Part shown: positions 1 through 14,703 of the stretch, piece after piece
How the letters are laid out: the number at the start of each line of letters is the position of its first letter
How positions within the stretch are numbered: the first letter of the stretch is position 1
NCBI RefSeq assembly: GCF_016808095.1
Contig: NC_068975.1
Span: 37,532,001 to 37,596,000 of the forward strand
Source: Vigna angularis
Lineage: Eukaryota > Streptophyta > Magnoliopsida > Fabales > Fabaceae
Length of the DNA stretch: 64,000 nucleotides
Direction: 5' to 3'
Notes under the pieces: generated by a model
The model's input: only the letters and a program-made list of their open reading frames with translations
What the model was told of the DNA's origin: nothing
Database searches by the model: none
Program-made: the position numbers and the translations under genes

Positions 1-3000
1 TTGAACGCTTCTGCAGTAAACTAAAATATTTGTTATAAGAATGAGTTAATACAGATAGCATTAGCAATACAATACAATATATTAAATTCAATTGAATACT
101 AGTAAAAGAAAAGAAGCAATATATCTTTACCAACCACTACGGTAATCATGAAATTTTAAAATGAGGACAAATTTAAATCTCTACTCAGGTGGAGGGGAGT
201 GTTGCTATACAGGGATGATCACAACCCCCACCCATCCACCCAGCCACGTTAAAGGATAAAAATTCTGTTATCATGATTCTGGAAATTTCATAAATTAAAA
301 GAAATTTGAAAAAGATTGTAAGAAAACTTTTCAATACTGGCTTTTTATTGCAAAAATAGAGGGATGAGATGAAATTAAATACTTGAATAACAAATTACTG
401 TCCCGTGCTTATACATATTTCAGATATTCTAAAATCCTAATACTGATAGTCATGGTCTCATGGCACAATTATACCAATATCTAGAAGAAATTGTGAGAAA
501 TATCAAGCATGCAAACACTACTTACTGCTTTTGAATGAGTATAGATAACTGATTTGAATGTTGCATAATCATAATCAAGTAGTTACTATACACTTAAACC
601 ATCAAAGGAGACAAGAGAGCAAGTTAAGCATCCCAACCTTGAAAAGATCAATGTTGCTGGGTATGCCTTGTAGAGTTGCAGCATCAATGGTGGCTTGAGT
701 CTTCTCCACAACGTGGTACTTTAGTCTGCTTATTTTTGCTGCTCTTTCTGTGAATGATAAATCAGCCACAACAAGATTCTTACTCAATATTAAACCTTTT
801 ACTGAAGTGTTCTTCCAAAAGTTAGTGGAAGTACTTGAACCCCAAGATGGAGATTTCATCCACTTCTGCAAGTAGATACTTCCATCTATGTCAAATACAT
901 GGTTGCGGCTATCAGCTATTTCATCAGAAGGTCGAGTTTCTGACTGATTGCGGGTATTTACAAATCCTGTAATTAGTGGACCTCCCCAGTAATTAACAGC
1001 TAAAGTTTGGAGGACAATGTCACCATGTGGTGCATTCTGTAAATATGAGAACTGAACTAGTTTGGTGGGATTGTCAAGCAACTTCCGCAAATATTGAAGG
1101 GCTTGGAGTCTAGCAATACCATTAATAGCAGAGCTTGTTGCCCTATCACTTCCTTTGCGAGCTCCATATACATTAAAAAGTGACTCATCATACTCATCAG
1201 GTCCATACTCACGTATAAACCTGTGTAGAGTGATGACTTCATTTATAAGTGCATGCCAAACATCCCTCCTCATCTCACCTCCTAAATCAATGAATTCCAG
1301 CACCCACCTATTCAATCGAAGTAAGAATATAAAAGAAACAGAAAATACAGTATTTTAAAACGAGCAGAAAAGCACTGGTGAAAGCGGAGGACAAAACTGT
1401 GGTACTTGAGTTATTTTATTTATGAGAAAATGGAGATAAGCTGAAGGAGAGTACGATATTCTCCATAACTTTTATCACCTGAGTCTTTAGAATGTTTAGT
1501 TGGACTTCATCTTTTTTACCAAGACATATTTTTCTGATAAAGCTGAGTTCTATTTACCCAGACTCATTAGAACTAATAAAAAAAATGCTGGAAGAAGCTT
1601 ACTCACTTTGTCTCTGAGCCAGAGGAAACAGAAACAGCAGAGTCAAAAAGTGAAGACCCTAACGGCCCAACCTTTGCCTTCTCTACTTGTAAACCATTAG
1701 TTGTAAGATCCAATCTCATGGCTCTCTTCTCCCCCAGTATGCTAACTGTCTGGAACATATAGATTTGAAAAGAACAATCAAACAAGATGGTGATTACTTT
1801 TTTTTATTATACAAACTCTTTGATCAATAATCAATCATTGATTCAACTTTCACACACATTAGCAAGCAAACAAACCATTCAGTTTTCATTCACTGTCAAT
1901 CTTATTTTAGCATGATCTATAGTGAACAGTTTCTAATGGTTAACTGTCTTAATAATTTCTCAAAGATCAATCACTAACAAAAAACAACTAAACTACAAAA
2001 GTGCCATATAAGGTGAGTTTTGCACTCATTTTTACTATAATTTGATCATATCTAAGTTACTGTGGGATCTTTAATGCAACCTTTACTACTGTAGCATGTA
2101 GTCACTATTATGTAAAGTCTAGGCCTAAAAACTAATAAAATTGTTTGTGTTGGTTCCTAAAATATTCAATTCTTCATATGGGCAATTAGAAACTCATTCT
2201 GCTTGAAGTTGATGCTTTTGACTCTGCACAGGTAGATTTTCAATTTCTCCATATAGGGGGAAAACTAAGATGTGATAAGTCAAGGAGATCTCAAAATAAG
2301 CGTGCTAGACATATGATTTGATCAAATTAAATATGGAGATATGATATGATTTGAAAGGGAAATATTTGATATTGCCTACTCTTAGATGTTTTTGATTTTG
2401 TTCCTTATAATTATATCTCTTCATTATAAATAAGAATACTCTTGTGTACCCAATATACACAAAATTAATTATATCCCTTCTTGGTACAATCCTCCGTGAC
2501 CTGTTTTGACACTAATCCTCTCAACAAAGAGATTACGTGATTTGATAGAGATTGGAAATTATGGGCCTAAAGTTGTAACAAGTCAAATGTATTTTTTTGT
2601 TTTTATAGGCTTAAGCGTTTAATTCTGTTCCAGAAATCCAATCTTGGTGTTGTAACACCAACAAACAACAAAGCAATCAAATACATTATAATTTCTAATC
2701 AAATTACAACCATAAATCATGTTTATACATACTAAAGACAATATAAAGAAGAAATACAGAATATAAAGGGTAGTAGTTGTGCTTTCCACAGAGAAATCTG
2801 CAGATCCTTTTGTATTGCTATAGGTAAAGTCCCAAAACTTATGATATAGTATACTTCATCAGTGTTAAGGTTCAGAGAAAAGAAAAAACAATATCTGAAT
2901 TTGAGTAAATTTGTTTTAGACAAGATACAAAAAGATGAGAGATCAGCTATATATAGCTCCGTAACATTTAACAGACTGTAATAAATATCAAACCACCTAA

Positions 3001-6000
3001 GAACTGAAAATCTAACGGGATTGTTACAGAATATAACTAAGTATAAAACTGTTCAATTATCACAGAGCATATACTACTGACTGTTTAACATATTAAAATA
3101 CTACTATAATAATAACCATAGTATAGAATCATAAAATACCTCAAAATAGATTGCTTTATCTGTTAGAGTAAGTTTGCCAGGCCAGGCCATATTATTCTCC
3201 CATTTCAAAACAGGTCGCTTACTGTTGGAACTAGTACATAAAATTCTCTCCTGAGACAGTTGAGGAAACTCTGGAATCTGATGCGATATCTGTTTTTGAC
3301 GCACTCTACAATAATATCAGTACAATTTTAGCACAAAAAAGTTGTCATAAAGAGAATGTTTAGAAGTTCTGAGTAGCAAATTAGAAAATTCAAGAGAAAA
3401 TAAGAGAGGAGTCGTCTGAAGCAATGACATTATAAACAGAAAGTTCAAAAAAGTGAATAAAAGATGAAACAAATAATCATTCATCATTTTATTTTTATGA
3501 AATTATGACAATTAAGAGGATCTTTTCACAAAAAATCTTAATTCCTTCATCATGCAAAAATGAAATTTCATTCTTTCATGCATTAATTATCTAGATAAAA
3601 TGAGAATACCTAGTGCATTAGAAGAATTTGAGATTTGTAAATTGGAAAACCGTTACACATCATTTATATTTCATCAACTTGGAAGTCAAAAACACATGTT
3701 GCTTGGATGTCTTCTAAGATTATCACATCATTGACAAAATGATGACTAACAACTCACTTGATAAACTCATTAATGTAATTCAGCCATGAGGTCACAGAAA
3801 TGCCCTCTTGATTGCCAGCAAGAGCCTTGAAAAGATTGTGCACTGTGGGATGGTCAACCACACCAGAGATTGCAGGAGCAATACGAATAAAAGCCTCCTC
3901 AGTGACAAGTTTATTCTGCTAAGCCCACAAAAAATTACATATATGAAGTGATCTCTCAAAATCATAAAGAAAAATAACATAATGCAATTGTAAAGAAGAA
4001 AATAGCTAGAAATCCTTGAACCAAAATATCTCCCAGCTTCAATGTTCTATTATGATATCATTGATTTAATTCATGAGAATGATGAAATAACTTTTCCCTA
4101 GATTATCATTCACAAGATGAACACATATTTCTTGTGCAACATGGTAGATACTTTATATTTAAAAGTATAATACTTTCTAGCTGGTCATCAACATCACCCT
4201 TAGAAGTTCAAACATTGTGGTACCGTGCAACAGGCCAATTAGTGGGAGAATTCCTGACAAAAAGCTATCACTCTTCTCATATCTCCCATATGCAATCACC
4301 AGCAGATTCAATGCTGGTAGGGCGCCTGAATCACATTAACTAAAGGAAAGAACTGAACCTGTAAAGAAGTCTTCTCTGCATTGCTGGAAAGGTTATCGGT
4401 ATAAGGATTGTCCCAGGCAACCATGGTTATGAATATCAACCTCTGGAATGCAGGGTCCTACAAACACATCCAAAAGCAATAAACATTGCATTTTCCTTTT
4501 GGAAATAAAAGAATAAAGTTTATTTGGGAGAAAGTAAAACAAAGAAATCTAGTAAATTAGGCTTCTTCTAGCTGGTTTTTGTTACCATTCAAATTTCCCA
4601 AAAAACAATTTGTTTTATAGCAATTTTTCATAAAATTATTTCATGGTATGTGTGTGCTTCCGTTAGAAACCAAAAAGAAAAAATAATAGAAAGATTCTTA
4701 TGGAATAGGATGAAAAGAACAAGAAGAAGGAGAGAAATCTCTTCTCCTACTCTTTACATCCTAACAGCTTCCGTCTTTTGGAGGGAGGTTGCACTATTCT
4801 TTACCACTAGATAGGTGGGAGAAAGTTCTGAGTTGATGCTGGTGAAATTGAAGACCAGTGACTCCAAACAATACACATGATGAAGAGCTCGTTAAACAAG
4901 GTCAGGGCTCAGGTATGAACAACTATTGGTGAGATTGAGGATTCACATGGAGGTTTTAGGTGAAAAGCAACTGGAGATGTCACAAACATACACGAGACTT
5001 GGTATTCTTGAGGTAGACAATCAATTAGCTTGGACCACCTTCAATGTCTAGCTGGCATTCATGAAATGCTTGACCATCTTGTTTGAGCTAATAAGAAACG
5101 AGGATTTAGTGGTCCTCGAACAGCTGGAAAAGACTAGAGCAGAAGGGCAGTAAAAACATGGGAAGGAGAAGTGGTGTTGATCAGATGAAAAGAAAAATAT
5201 GCAGATACATGAAATATAAAGCATTATTTTGTTTGTTTGAAAATTGTGTTCAGTAAATCAATTTAAAACATATATAATGAACAAGGGAAAAAAAGGCTTT
5301 CCCCAACATGTCTCATGAAAACCATGAGGAGCTTTGATAAAACAAAAACAGAAAATGAACTTCAGAACATGGCTTCCAACATACCATAAACAGAACAATA
5401 TTCTATACCTGGAGGGAAGGATGAATAGCAGAACCATCCCTAGACAAAAATCTAAAGCAGCAATATTCAACCAAATTACGGGCATCATTATATACAGATT
5501 CAGGCACTAGAGCTCCAAATATTTTCTGCATTTTCTTCCCAGTCAATCCATTCATCCTGCATATCTTATTTTTAAAAGGTCAAATAATAATTTTTATATC
5601 AGTTTGATAGACATGAAGCAAGCAAGAAACACAAAAAAGACAAGACCCTTGTTAATGGTGCTTCATAGGATCCAATTTTCCATTCAAACTAAATTAAAAT
5701 ACGCAAACACATGCCAATTGATTGATAATAGCACATAATCTCACATGGCAACAGCCCTCCCTGTTAAGATCAGAGGTGGGCGTGCTTGATGTTGTGGGTC
5801 CATTCCTCCACAATCCCCTGGGAATTCAGACTTCATTGAAGTTGAGAAATAAACATCCAGAATTCCGAATAAAGATAAAAATAATTTGGTTTCTTAGACA
5901 AATTTGAGTACAAACACGGTTTCTCTTCTCCCCAAACAGAAAGGAATGACTGTCTAACATCTTAAGTCCCTTTCAGAAGTCTGCAACACTACCAATAGAT

Positions 6001-8010
6001 CACTAGAACTATGACAGCACAACAAATAACTGTCTAATCCAAAATTAATACGAAAATAACTGTGTAATACATAACTATAATAGATCAGAGTTTGTCCGAT
6101 AAGACATTCTATATAACCCAGAAAATAAAAGTAATATGCATCCTAATAGGAGAGCTGTTTAGCTACACATTTAGTAAAAATGATAAATTGAAAATTACAT
6201 TCTTGAATATCTCACTCATAGCTAGCAAGAACCACATTTCTTATTTTTGGATTAAGGAAAACAATTTAAGAAACTACTGAAATTATCAGAACCAATATCT
6301 AATCATTTTAAGGCAAAAGAAAAGGAAGAGCAGAAAATATACATTATGAATTGTATTCTCTTATTGCACTATTTTTTTCTGTAATTTTTAGAATAAATAA
6401 TTTTGCCATGAATTCCAATTGCAAAAGTAAAAACATTTCATAGAGCACTTCAGTTATATACTCTGATCTTGAATTTGCTAATGTATAACCTTTTTTATTC
6501 ATGCACTTCAGCTATATACTTTAGTCTAGAATTTGTTAATGTATAATCCTTTTGATGAATGCATTGACCCAATGACCAAATAAAAGATTTCACCCAAAAT
6601 ATAATGAGTTAAGTGCATTCACCTGCTGAATTGTTCAATGCAAATTACAGCGGCTAGAGAAAGAACCCCACTTGGCGTTCTGCGGTCAATTGTCTGCTCT
6701 ATCCTAAATATGTCTTCCATGAATTGTAATCCAAAATCATTTACAGGACCAGGCTTCTTACTTTGACCAGGTTTTGCACGTGGAAAAGTCACTTCATTCA
6801 AAAAATTTTGGGTCCTTGACATCAATACATTCAATCTTTCTTGAATAGAACCTTTGAAAAGGAAATCGGAAGTTTGATAATTCAAATAAACAGCCAGAAT
6901 GAGAGGCACATAAAGAAATACACTATAAATTTAGAGATGGTATATCCTTTTAACCTCGTCCTAGTTTCACAAACTTAAAAAAAAAAGGAAAAACATTTAA
7001 TATTGAGAATTGGAAAATAAGCTGATTTATGATGATAACTTAGATACTAGAAGCTAAAATACCAAGTAATCACATGCAACAAGCAAACAGCTCAGCACAA
7101 GGTTATCAAGTGGAGATTCAAAATGTGAATTGTCAAACTAGCTTTTGAATCTTGAGTCATAACTTGAACTGAATGATAAGATTCAAAGACAATGAAAAAT
7201 AACATCAAATATATCACAGATTATACATACTGCTCAGTAAAATAATTTTGAACTAGAAATAGACCTTATATCTAAGTTTGTAAACTTGGTAAAGGCTCTA
7301 CTTTGAAAGAATGGAAACCAACAACGAATAGCCAATTAGAGTGCATAAATTGAATGAGTAAAATGACATATAAAGTAGTGGAATAACCAAATAAGATTAG
7401 TTCAAAAGTGTTGTTTCATTCCTTTTTCATTTTAACAATTTAAACTTTCATGAAATTTGGTAAAAGAAAAAGGAAAGAAAGACAATTGTTGAACTGTATG
7501 ATTCACCGATTACTTCGTGTACAGTAAGATTGAAAGTCGTTTGAGATTCATATTATGATACAAATGGATATGCAGCAAAGTTGCATCGATAGGAAAATTC
7601 AATTTGTGAATGAAGGAAGTAAAGAACTGAATACATCTGTCGGGTGTGGCCATGAATGAGAGAAAAATTATTAGTAAAGAAATAGTAATTTAAAAATAAT
7701 TGCATGTGAATTGAACATCGTTGAAACACAAATAAGAACCACACATGCAATCTAATCAAACCAAACTTAAACAAGAAACTTAAAAGGTGTGATGGCACTT
7801 TGAGAATAAGAAGTCAGAAGAGAAAGTACCAGTACTTATGTCATTTAGCTTCCATTTATCCCCCAAAGACTGTGGCACAAACTTGAAGGGAAACTTTTGC
7901 TCTGAGAATACTCTTCTTGAATACTTGTATGTAAAAAAACCTGTATGTGTAGAAATCGTGTATCTAGGTGATGTCCCCATTTGGGTCATCGGAAACTTTG
8001 ACCCCATCAT
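1..8010 (-). CDS. DUF639 family protein, 3' end outside the window
   Basis: Exons on the minus strand, in order of translation: 8010-7830, 6851-6623, 5556-5409, 4457-4359, 3915-3758, 3305-3140, 1749-1607 and 1307-638. All have GT/AG borders and matching phases, giving 598 residues. A further exon probably starts at position 10, after a CTGCAG acceptor, and leaves the window. The protein matches the plant DUF639 family (Arabidopsis At1g71240 type, from memory). The clearest block is in exon 3 (MNGLTGKKMQKIFGALVPES, then YNDARNLVEYCCFRFLSRDG); exon 8 holds the long WHALINEVITLHRFIREYGP block. The first 60 residues are rich in Ser, Thr, Lys and Arg and could be an organelle-targeting region, but this is inference. 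The start is the first ATG of a doublet at 8010; the one at 8007 is as likely. The biochemical function of the family is not known to me. C-terminal membrane segments cannot be judged because the end is missing. Confidence 0.88.
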
Positions 8011-10354
8011 ATATTTTCTTTAATTCTGTACTCAAGATTCAATCTTTGAGAAGCATGCAACAATAAACAGAGAATTAACTGATTAAAATGGAAGAGGGTG
8101 AGACTTGAGAGAGAGAAAATGATAGAGATCATCCATTCATGCTTTTGCTGTTCTTCTGATTGCTCTGCTCGTGTCTGTTGTCTTGTTCAGGAAAAGAAAA
8201 ACATATAATTGTTAATTGTGTTATTGAAAAATTAATAATTAGTGTTTTATACTGACTCATCACATGTACATTTTCAGATCAAAGTCACATGTACACTGAG
8301 AGATGATCCTATCCGTCCAAGATCTAACCGAACAGCCAATAAGATTAGAACGAGTAATAAATATCTTCTGTTAGGTATTTGGAACAATTTAATTTTTCTT
8401 TACAGACATACATACATAGAAAAAAATACAAGTTTTTTATTTAAAAATATACATATAGTTTAAATTAAATTTTCATATTTATTTCTGGTCAAGTTTAAGC
8501 AAATAATTATTTATGCTGTCAATCAATCTAATTAACATTTATAATTTGTATTTAAATTCAATTCAATTACTTGTTAAGAGAAAGTAATACAAATTAGTTA
8601 AATCTATATCTTTCATGGCTATTATTATTTTCATTAATAATATTAAATATATATTTTTAATATAATTTAGATTAATTAATGTAATCTTAAGTTTTCATAT
8701 AACTTTTATTGTATTTTTTGTTGAGAGTTTTAAAAACTATATTACAGATAATAATAAAAAAAATAAAAAATAAATTGACATAGGTGCATCAGAGTTTAAA
8801 TCCAATATATCATTTAATGTTTTTTTTATATAGAAGACGAGTTTAACTGAAAAATAACATATGATAAATTCAAATTAACATAAGTTGAAAGAGAAAGTAT
8901 TCAAATAAATAATCAGTTAATTTATCATTTTTTTAATTATTAATATATTTTATATTTTTTATTGAATATTTATTGTTTAGTAGTTAAGTTTTTTTATTTT
9001 CATTCAAAAGCAAACAATACTTATTTCTAAAATGTTTTTACAATCCTATTAAATATTCACAATCCTTTTATTTTGAATATTTTAATGATTCTTTCTATCA
9101 TCATTTTATATTTTATATTTACATTGCTATATTTCTTTTTCAAAACACTTTTTGGTATTATCATAATTTTTGTTAGTATCGTTATATCAAAAGTTTTTCT
9201 ATTAAAGGATTAAAATAATGTTTTCTCTCAAAATGAATAATTGTATGAAAAGAATGTTCATGATTGAAAATACTTTCGCCTAAAAGAGATTGCATATACG
9301 TATAAAAGACTTATTCTTAAAGAAAATATTATTAAATGTGAATCTAAGTCAAATCGTAAAATTAAAAATAGTAAGATAATCAACCTATATAAAGTCAAAA
9401 AAACTCATAAATCAATTATCACAGTACTTAAAAATAAAAGTAGTATTAATCTATTATTTGAATTGGACAGAAATCTCGTTAATATTATTTGTCTCCTTAG
9501 AACTCGTAAAGAATTGACATAAAGAAAAATATAATGAAATATATAAACTATAGTTGGATTTAAAATTAATATTAATCTTTTATTTAAATTGAACTTAAAT
9601 ATCATTAATATTGTCTCTTCATTAAACTTCCTTCTTCATATATCTATAAATAATTGACATAAAAGTTTATGTTTGGAGTCAAAATGTCAATACTGAAATG
9701 AAAACTAAAAAAAACCTTATGATAAAATTACTTAGAATAGACAATCAATATACTAAAATCATAATAAATTAAGAAATTAGATATGAAATATGAAATACAA
9801 CATTTTTTACATAAATTTAAATGAAATATAAAAAAAAAGTCTAAAAATTCAATAAATTTAAAAATAAAAAAATTTCAACCATAACATCAATTTGTATGGA
9901 ACCTATAAAACGTATTTACAGTTTTAAGAAAATAAAATACAATAAAAAAAATTTTAGATAATTTTATTAACATTAATTATATTATATATCATAATTTTTT
10001 ATTTAACATACTATCTTAATATATTTATAATAATTTTAAAAGCATAAATGAAAATTATATCACTAAATTAAATAATAATGATTTAAATATTTTTTAAGAT
10101 ATTAATTATAAATTTAAAATGTTATACAATTTGTTAATAATATAAAAAATAGCTAGATAAATAAAATATGTAGTTCCATTATTTAATTATTTTTTAATAT
10201 TTTTCATACTTCACAAAAGATAAATTAAAGATTTTATTTAAAGAATTATCTTATATTGTATCATTCTTTAGGTAGACAGTTAATCTTAATAAACAAATGT
10301 TTTGTTTATGAAAGAAAGGGCGCAAGAGAAAAAAAGGTGTAATTTGACTAAGGC
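8011..10354. other. AT-rich intergenic region
   Basis: This is the divergent interval between the DUF639 gene (leftward) and the fibrillin gene (rightward), so both promoters should lie here. It is extremely A+T-rich from about 8460. I see no coding exon. An imperfect duplication of about 90 bp is present near 9440-9525 and 9570-9665 (shared pieces: TTAATATT, AATTGACATAAA). Confidence 0.6.
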
Positions 10355-13103
10355 ATGGCCTTATCTTCTCCTTCCTTCTTTTCAACTCTGAACACCACAT
10401 CTTCACTACCCCATTTCCATGCACCAAAGCTTTCTTCTTCTTCTCACTTCCCAATTACACCTTCCACTACCCATCTTCCTCTCTCACACAAATGGAGAGC
10501 AAAGGTTTCATTTTTCCCTTCTTTCTTGAAGAAACGGAAAGATGCCAAGATCATCAAGGAAGAACTCCTTCAGGCCATTGAACCGCTTGATCGAGGGGCT
10601 GATGCCACTCTCCAAGACCAGCAAGCAGTTGATCAGGTTAATTGCACGTCTTTCATGTCATGCTTTCTTCATTTCCTCAATTAAGCCTTGTCTAGAACAA
10701 TGAAAGCTAATTTACTCTACGTTTTTTGTTTTGTTTAACCACTTAGTGTTGCTTACTTTGTTCATGAAACTCTACGTTAGTTTACTCTGTGAAATTCTAA
10801 TTTTGATATATAATGGTGTGGGTTTTTTTGATTAGTTTTCTCTCAATAGAATTGTGGCCAGTTTTTTCAACTTCACTTGCATTTTTATTGTTGATTCGTG
10901 CAATTTTTGTCTAAATAGATTGCTAGCGAACTCGAGAAAGTTAGTCCAATAAAGGAGCCCCTAAAGTCTGACCTACTGGATGGAAAGTGGGAGCTTATAT
11001 ACACTACATCGCAGTCAATTTTGCAAACCAAGGTAAACAGTTTTTTTCCCTGGCTTAAATTCATGTTTATGGTTATATTCCTGTGATAAATCATCTAAAT
11101 TGAGGCTAGTCAAGCAAAATAAAACTAAACATAACTACATAAAAAAATGAACTATTTTGGAAAAAAACTTATCTGAGCTGTTCTTGTAGTTTAGTTTTTT
11201 AAAGTTGAATTACTCCTCAACCAAACGGTTTTAAACTGAACCTCAGTTTAATTGAGTTGAACCCACTTTTATATTTCAATTCAATTCTACAACAATTTAG
11301 TTCAATTCATGCATTTACCGACTCCGATCTATATTATATACTATGATGCATATAATGTTTGCAAGCATATTGCAGGTTGTTTCCTTGTTTTCTGTGTTCA
11401 CATGTTATTTTTGGAGCACAGAATCATGATTGCAGATCGCACTTTGAATTCTGTTCATAATGAGTTGTGATAAATTTACGTATACTATGTTGAATTTGAT
11501 ATTTGAGGATGGAAATCTAACAAGAGTAATAATTTAAGAGAATAAAGTTTTACCCTAGATATGATATAATCAACTCCTGTACGTTACATGCATTAAATGA
11601 AGTTCAAAAACCTTAATCTTTGATTTGGAGAGTTCATAATAATAGTATATCCTAAATGTTTTGTATTCATTGAATAAATATACATTTAGTTGTAGAAAAA
11701 ATATACAACCACCTGAAAATTAGAGAGATTTTTTTTCTTTTTTTTTTTTGGTTTTGAATTCCCCCCAGCATGGAATTGTCTATTTAATACTGTTCAGTAG
11801 TTAAATTATCTATCTAATTGTTTTCTCTTTATAAAATATGATACAAACATATAATATTAACCAGTATTATACAAACATATAGCTCTATGCCTTCATTAAC
11901 AATGGTACATGGATCTCCCACTTTGTCTATAGTTTAGATCATACAATTGTCAATATACATGATTACATTTATTCAGTCATTTACTAGCCATCTAGCATTA
12001 GTATCAAAACTAGCTTCTCTATGTTTGTTGAATTTGTACTTATACTGAAGGAAGTCCACAACACTGTTCTTATGTGATACTTGACCTATATTTTAACAAG
12101 CTTTCACTAAATTCCAAAATATCTATTTTACTTTTATTGTTCCCTTTCATTTTACAAGATTGGATAAATCTGTAATAGATTTAAAAAAGAAGAAGCAATT
12201 TCTCCCCCTTTCCATCTACCAATTTTTGCCACCTAACTTTTTCATTGATGCAATGATAGAGACCAAAGTTGTTGAGATCAGTTACAAATTATCAAGCAAT
12301 CAATGTGGATACTCTAAGGGCCCAAAATATGGAATCTTGGCCATTCTTCAACCAGGTAAAACTTGTGAAATTGGGACAAGTTCTCACTCTTGATCCATTC
12401 TCACTTTGGCAATTGCTTGTGTAAACAAAAAGTCAATATTGTGTAGGTGACAGCGGATTTAACACCTCTAAATCCAAGGAAAGTGGCCGTAAAATTTGAT
12501 ACTTTCAAAATTGGAGGCATTGTGAGTATTCAGTTCAGAGTCTCAATAGTTATCATTGGAATTCTATTTTAGCTGACATTAGATTAAGAAGGAGGGAGTA
12601 AATTTTGCAAATTCTGTAAAGGTTTCTCTGCAAATTCCATTAGTCTAATAAGCTCCAACAAAGCCCATAGACATTATATTAGTCTCAGTGTTCTACCCCT
12701 TTAATTTGGAACTGGTGAAGTGCCCTAATGAATGAGTAATGTGTATGTATATTTCTGCCCTGTTGAAATAACATCTAGTCCATCACAATGTACAAATGCA
12801 GATACCTATTAAAGCTCCCGGAAGAGCTCGTGGGGAACTGGAAATAACATATTTGGATGAAGAACTGAGGTTAGTTACCGGCTATGTTACATGTAGAGAA
12901 TGTTTTTGTTGGATCCATGCTTATTCTTTTAGGAGAAAAAGATGTTTTTATCTCCATTGTAACTGTTTTTTCCTGACAGCTGCTATAGATACCAAAAACT
13001 CATTCACATACTGTCATAATAATGTAACAGGGTATCAAGAGGCGATAAGGGAAACTTGTTCATCTTGAAAATGGTGGATCCATCTTATAGAGTTCCTGTA
13101 TAA
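10355..13103 (+). CDS. FBN3: Fibrillin / plastid-lipid-associated protein (FBN3-like)
   Basis: Six exons: 10355-10636, 10919-11032, 12260-12355, 12447-12521, 12802-12869 and 13031-13103, giving 235 residues. The first 50 or so residues are rich in Ser, Thr and Pro with few acidic residues, as in a chloroplast transit peptide. The rest is a PAP/fibrillin domain: [15 protein letters not shown] (exon 2), [20 protein letters not shown] (exon 3), [13 protein letters not shown] (exon 4), [15 protein letters not shown] (exon 5) and [20 protein letters not shown] near the C-terminus. Fibrillins are lipocalin-like proteins of plastoglobules and thylakoids that bind lipids or isoprenoids. The sequence agrees best with my memory of the Arabidopsis FBN3 pair (At3g26070/26080). 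Exon 3 is only 96 nt and sits at the end of a 1.2-kb intron, so it is easy to miss. Nothing looks broken. Confidence 0.92.
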
Positions 13104-14129
13104 TGGCATTGTCAGCATTGCAGTGCAACACTTGTGTTCAAACACTTTCTGTATAAAGAGATAAGAGCAAGTAGTATGAGTACAATCTAAAGCTCCAAAT
13201 GAGTTCTACTCTTTCACCCCTTGAAATTTGTAATATTGTACTATATATGGGAAAATGTATGATTCAAAAGAAATGGTTAACTATGTTTATGGATTTAAAA
13301 CCTCCAATAAAAAGGTTGAAGTAAAAAGGTTGGTCACCAAAATAAAAAAAAATCAACCATTAATATTTCTATACACATTTTTGTCTGCTATAGATCTTCT
13401 GACGATAGAAGATATGATTTCCTTCATACTAGCTAATTTCTTTTTCCATGCTAAGTTGATGTCTAATGGATTGATTTGAATACATATATGAATTTATCTA
13501 TATACCAAACATTGACTGTTTATTTATTTATCAATGCTTTAACTGTAGCAGATCCAATATTTATTCATTATAATATCATTTGTTAACATTCTAAATTTTG
13601 CAAGAGAAAAAATGTTTGTATTCAATATTTAATAAACATATCTTAAACAAGATTTTCTTCTGAAGAGGAAAGAAATACATGTTTAATATTTATATTTAAC
13701 ATTTAATAATCACTGTGTTAAAATTTACTAGTATTATTTTTAAATATTCCCTTCCTTTCTTTTGATACATATAAAAGGAAATTCAGAAAGAATGATAAAA
13801 TATATTTTGGAAAGAAAGTTCAAAAAAATATAGTAAAAAATTAAAATTATAAATACAGTCTGCATAATTGCATCATATACAAACGAAATTATTGTGTATC
13901 ATATTTATTAGAATTATCAAGTATTTTTTTTTTGTAAATATACACATATTCTTATTCTTAGACGTATTAGTGTATTTATTATTATACCCTCCTCGCTCTT
14001 AGCACTGAATTTGTTTGAACGGTCAAAAAAATTTGAAATACCTCGAAAAAAGAAGCGGGATAATTTCCATTCCACCCTCCTTCTCCAATTCTTTAGCTTA
14101 TAAGGCAAAACAACATTTTATGTTTCAAT
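13104..14129. other. Intergenic: fibrillin 3' end to F-box promoter
   Basis: It contains the 3' UTR of the fibrillin gene at the left and, toward the right, the presumed promoter of the F-box gene. Composition is A/T-rich and no ORF with family resemblance was found. Confidence 0.5.
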
Positions 14130-14703
14130 ACATTTTCGAAATCTCTCTCTCCCCCTGAGACGTTCCGCATACCCAAAAGGTGACGATGCCCCCAAGATCG
14201 GATCTTCATTCTCTTTGAATTTCTCACTCCGTAAGCTGTCTCTTAGACCGCTTTTTTGTTTCAGTCTTGCTGAACTATAAAAAAGTTGTTAATTTTGAGT
14301 CTGATGTATTACTAGTTCTATACATACTCATACGAATGAGTTCTTTCAATCAATTTCTTAGATCTGGTATTAGTTTTCTGTCCGTAATTATGATATAATG
14401 TTTAAATCTCATCTATGTTCTCTCTATTATGATGTGCATTGCTTCAGAAATAGAATTTACATTATCCGTACACATAATTCTTACATAACCGGTGTTCAAC
14501 TCTGTTGCTTGTAACAAGTTGGTTTTCGAGTCTTTGAAAAATTAAGATTTTTAGAGCTAGCACCGAGGATGTAAATGATAATTGAGATTAAAATAATTAC
14601 GAGAGTCTTTAATTTTTCTTTATTCTTTGTTCATGTTGCTGTTTTGGAAAGATGTTTTTTTAATCTGTCCACCGACAATTATTTGTGTTTTTTACCCTCA
14701 GCT
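14130..14703 (+). promoter_or_regulatory. 5' leader of the F-box gene with a leader intron
   Basis: A CT-rich, less AT-rich stretch near 14140-14230 ends at the donor CTCC|GTAAGC (14231). A pyrimidine-rich tract then ends in the acceptor TTTACCCTCAG at 14691-14701, two bases before the ATG at 14704. This reads as a 5' UTR exon followed by a leader intron of about 470 bp. It explains why an upstream in-frame ATG at 14575, which lies in the putative intron, should not be taken as the start. The transcription start itself is not visible. Confidence 0.6.

Noticed and set aside
11033..12446. Apparent loss of a fibrillin exon
   Set aside because: At first no exon was seen in the long intron, but 12260-12355 encodes the expected conserved segment with correct splice sites and phase.
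14575..14703. Upstream in-frame ATG extending the F-box protein by 43 residues
   Set aside because: The stretch is AT-rich and ends in a strong splice acceptor two bases before the canonical F-box start, so it is most likely leader intron.
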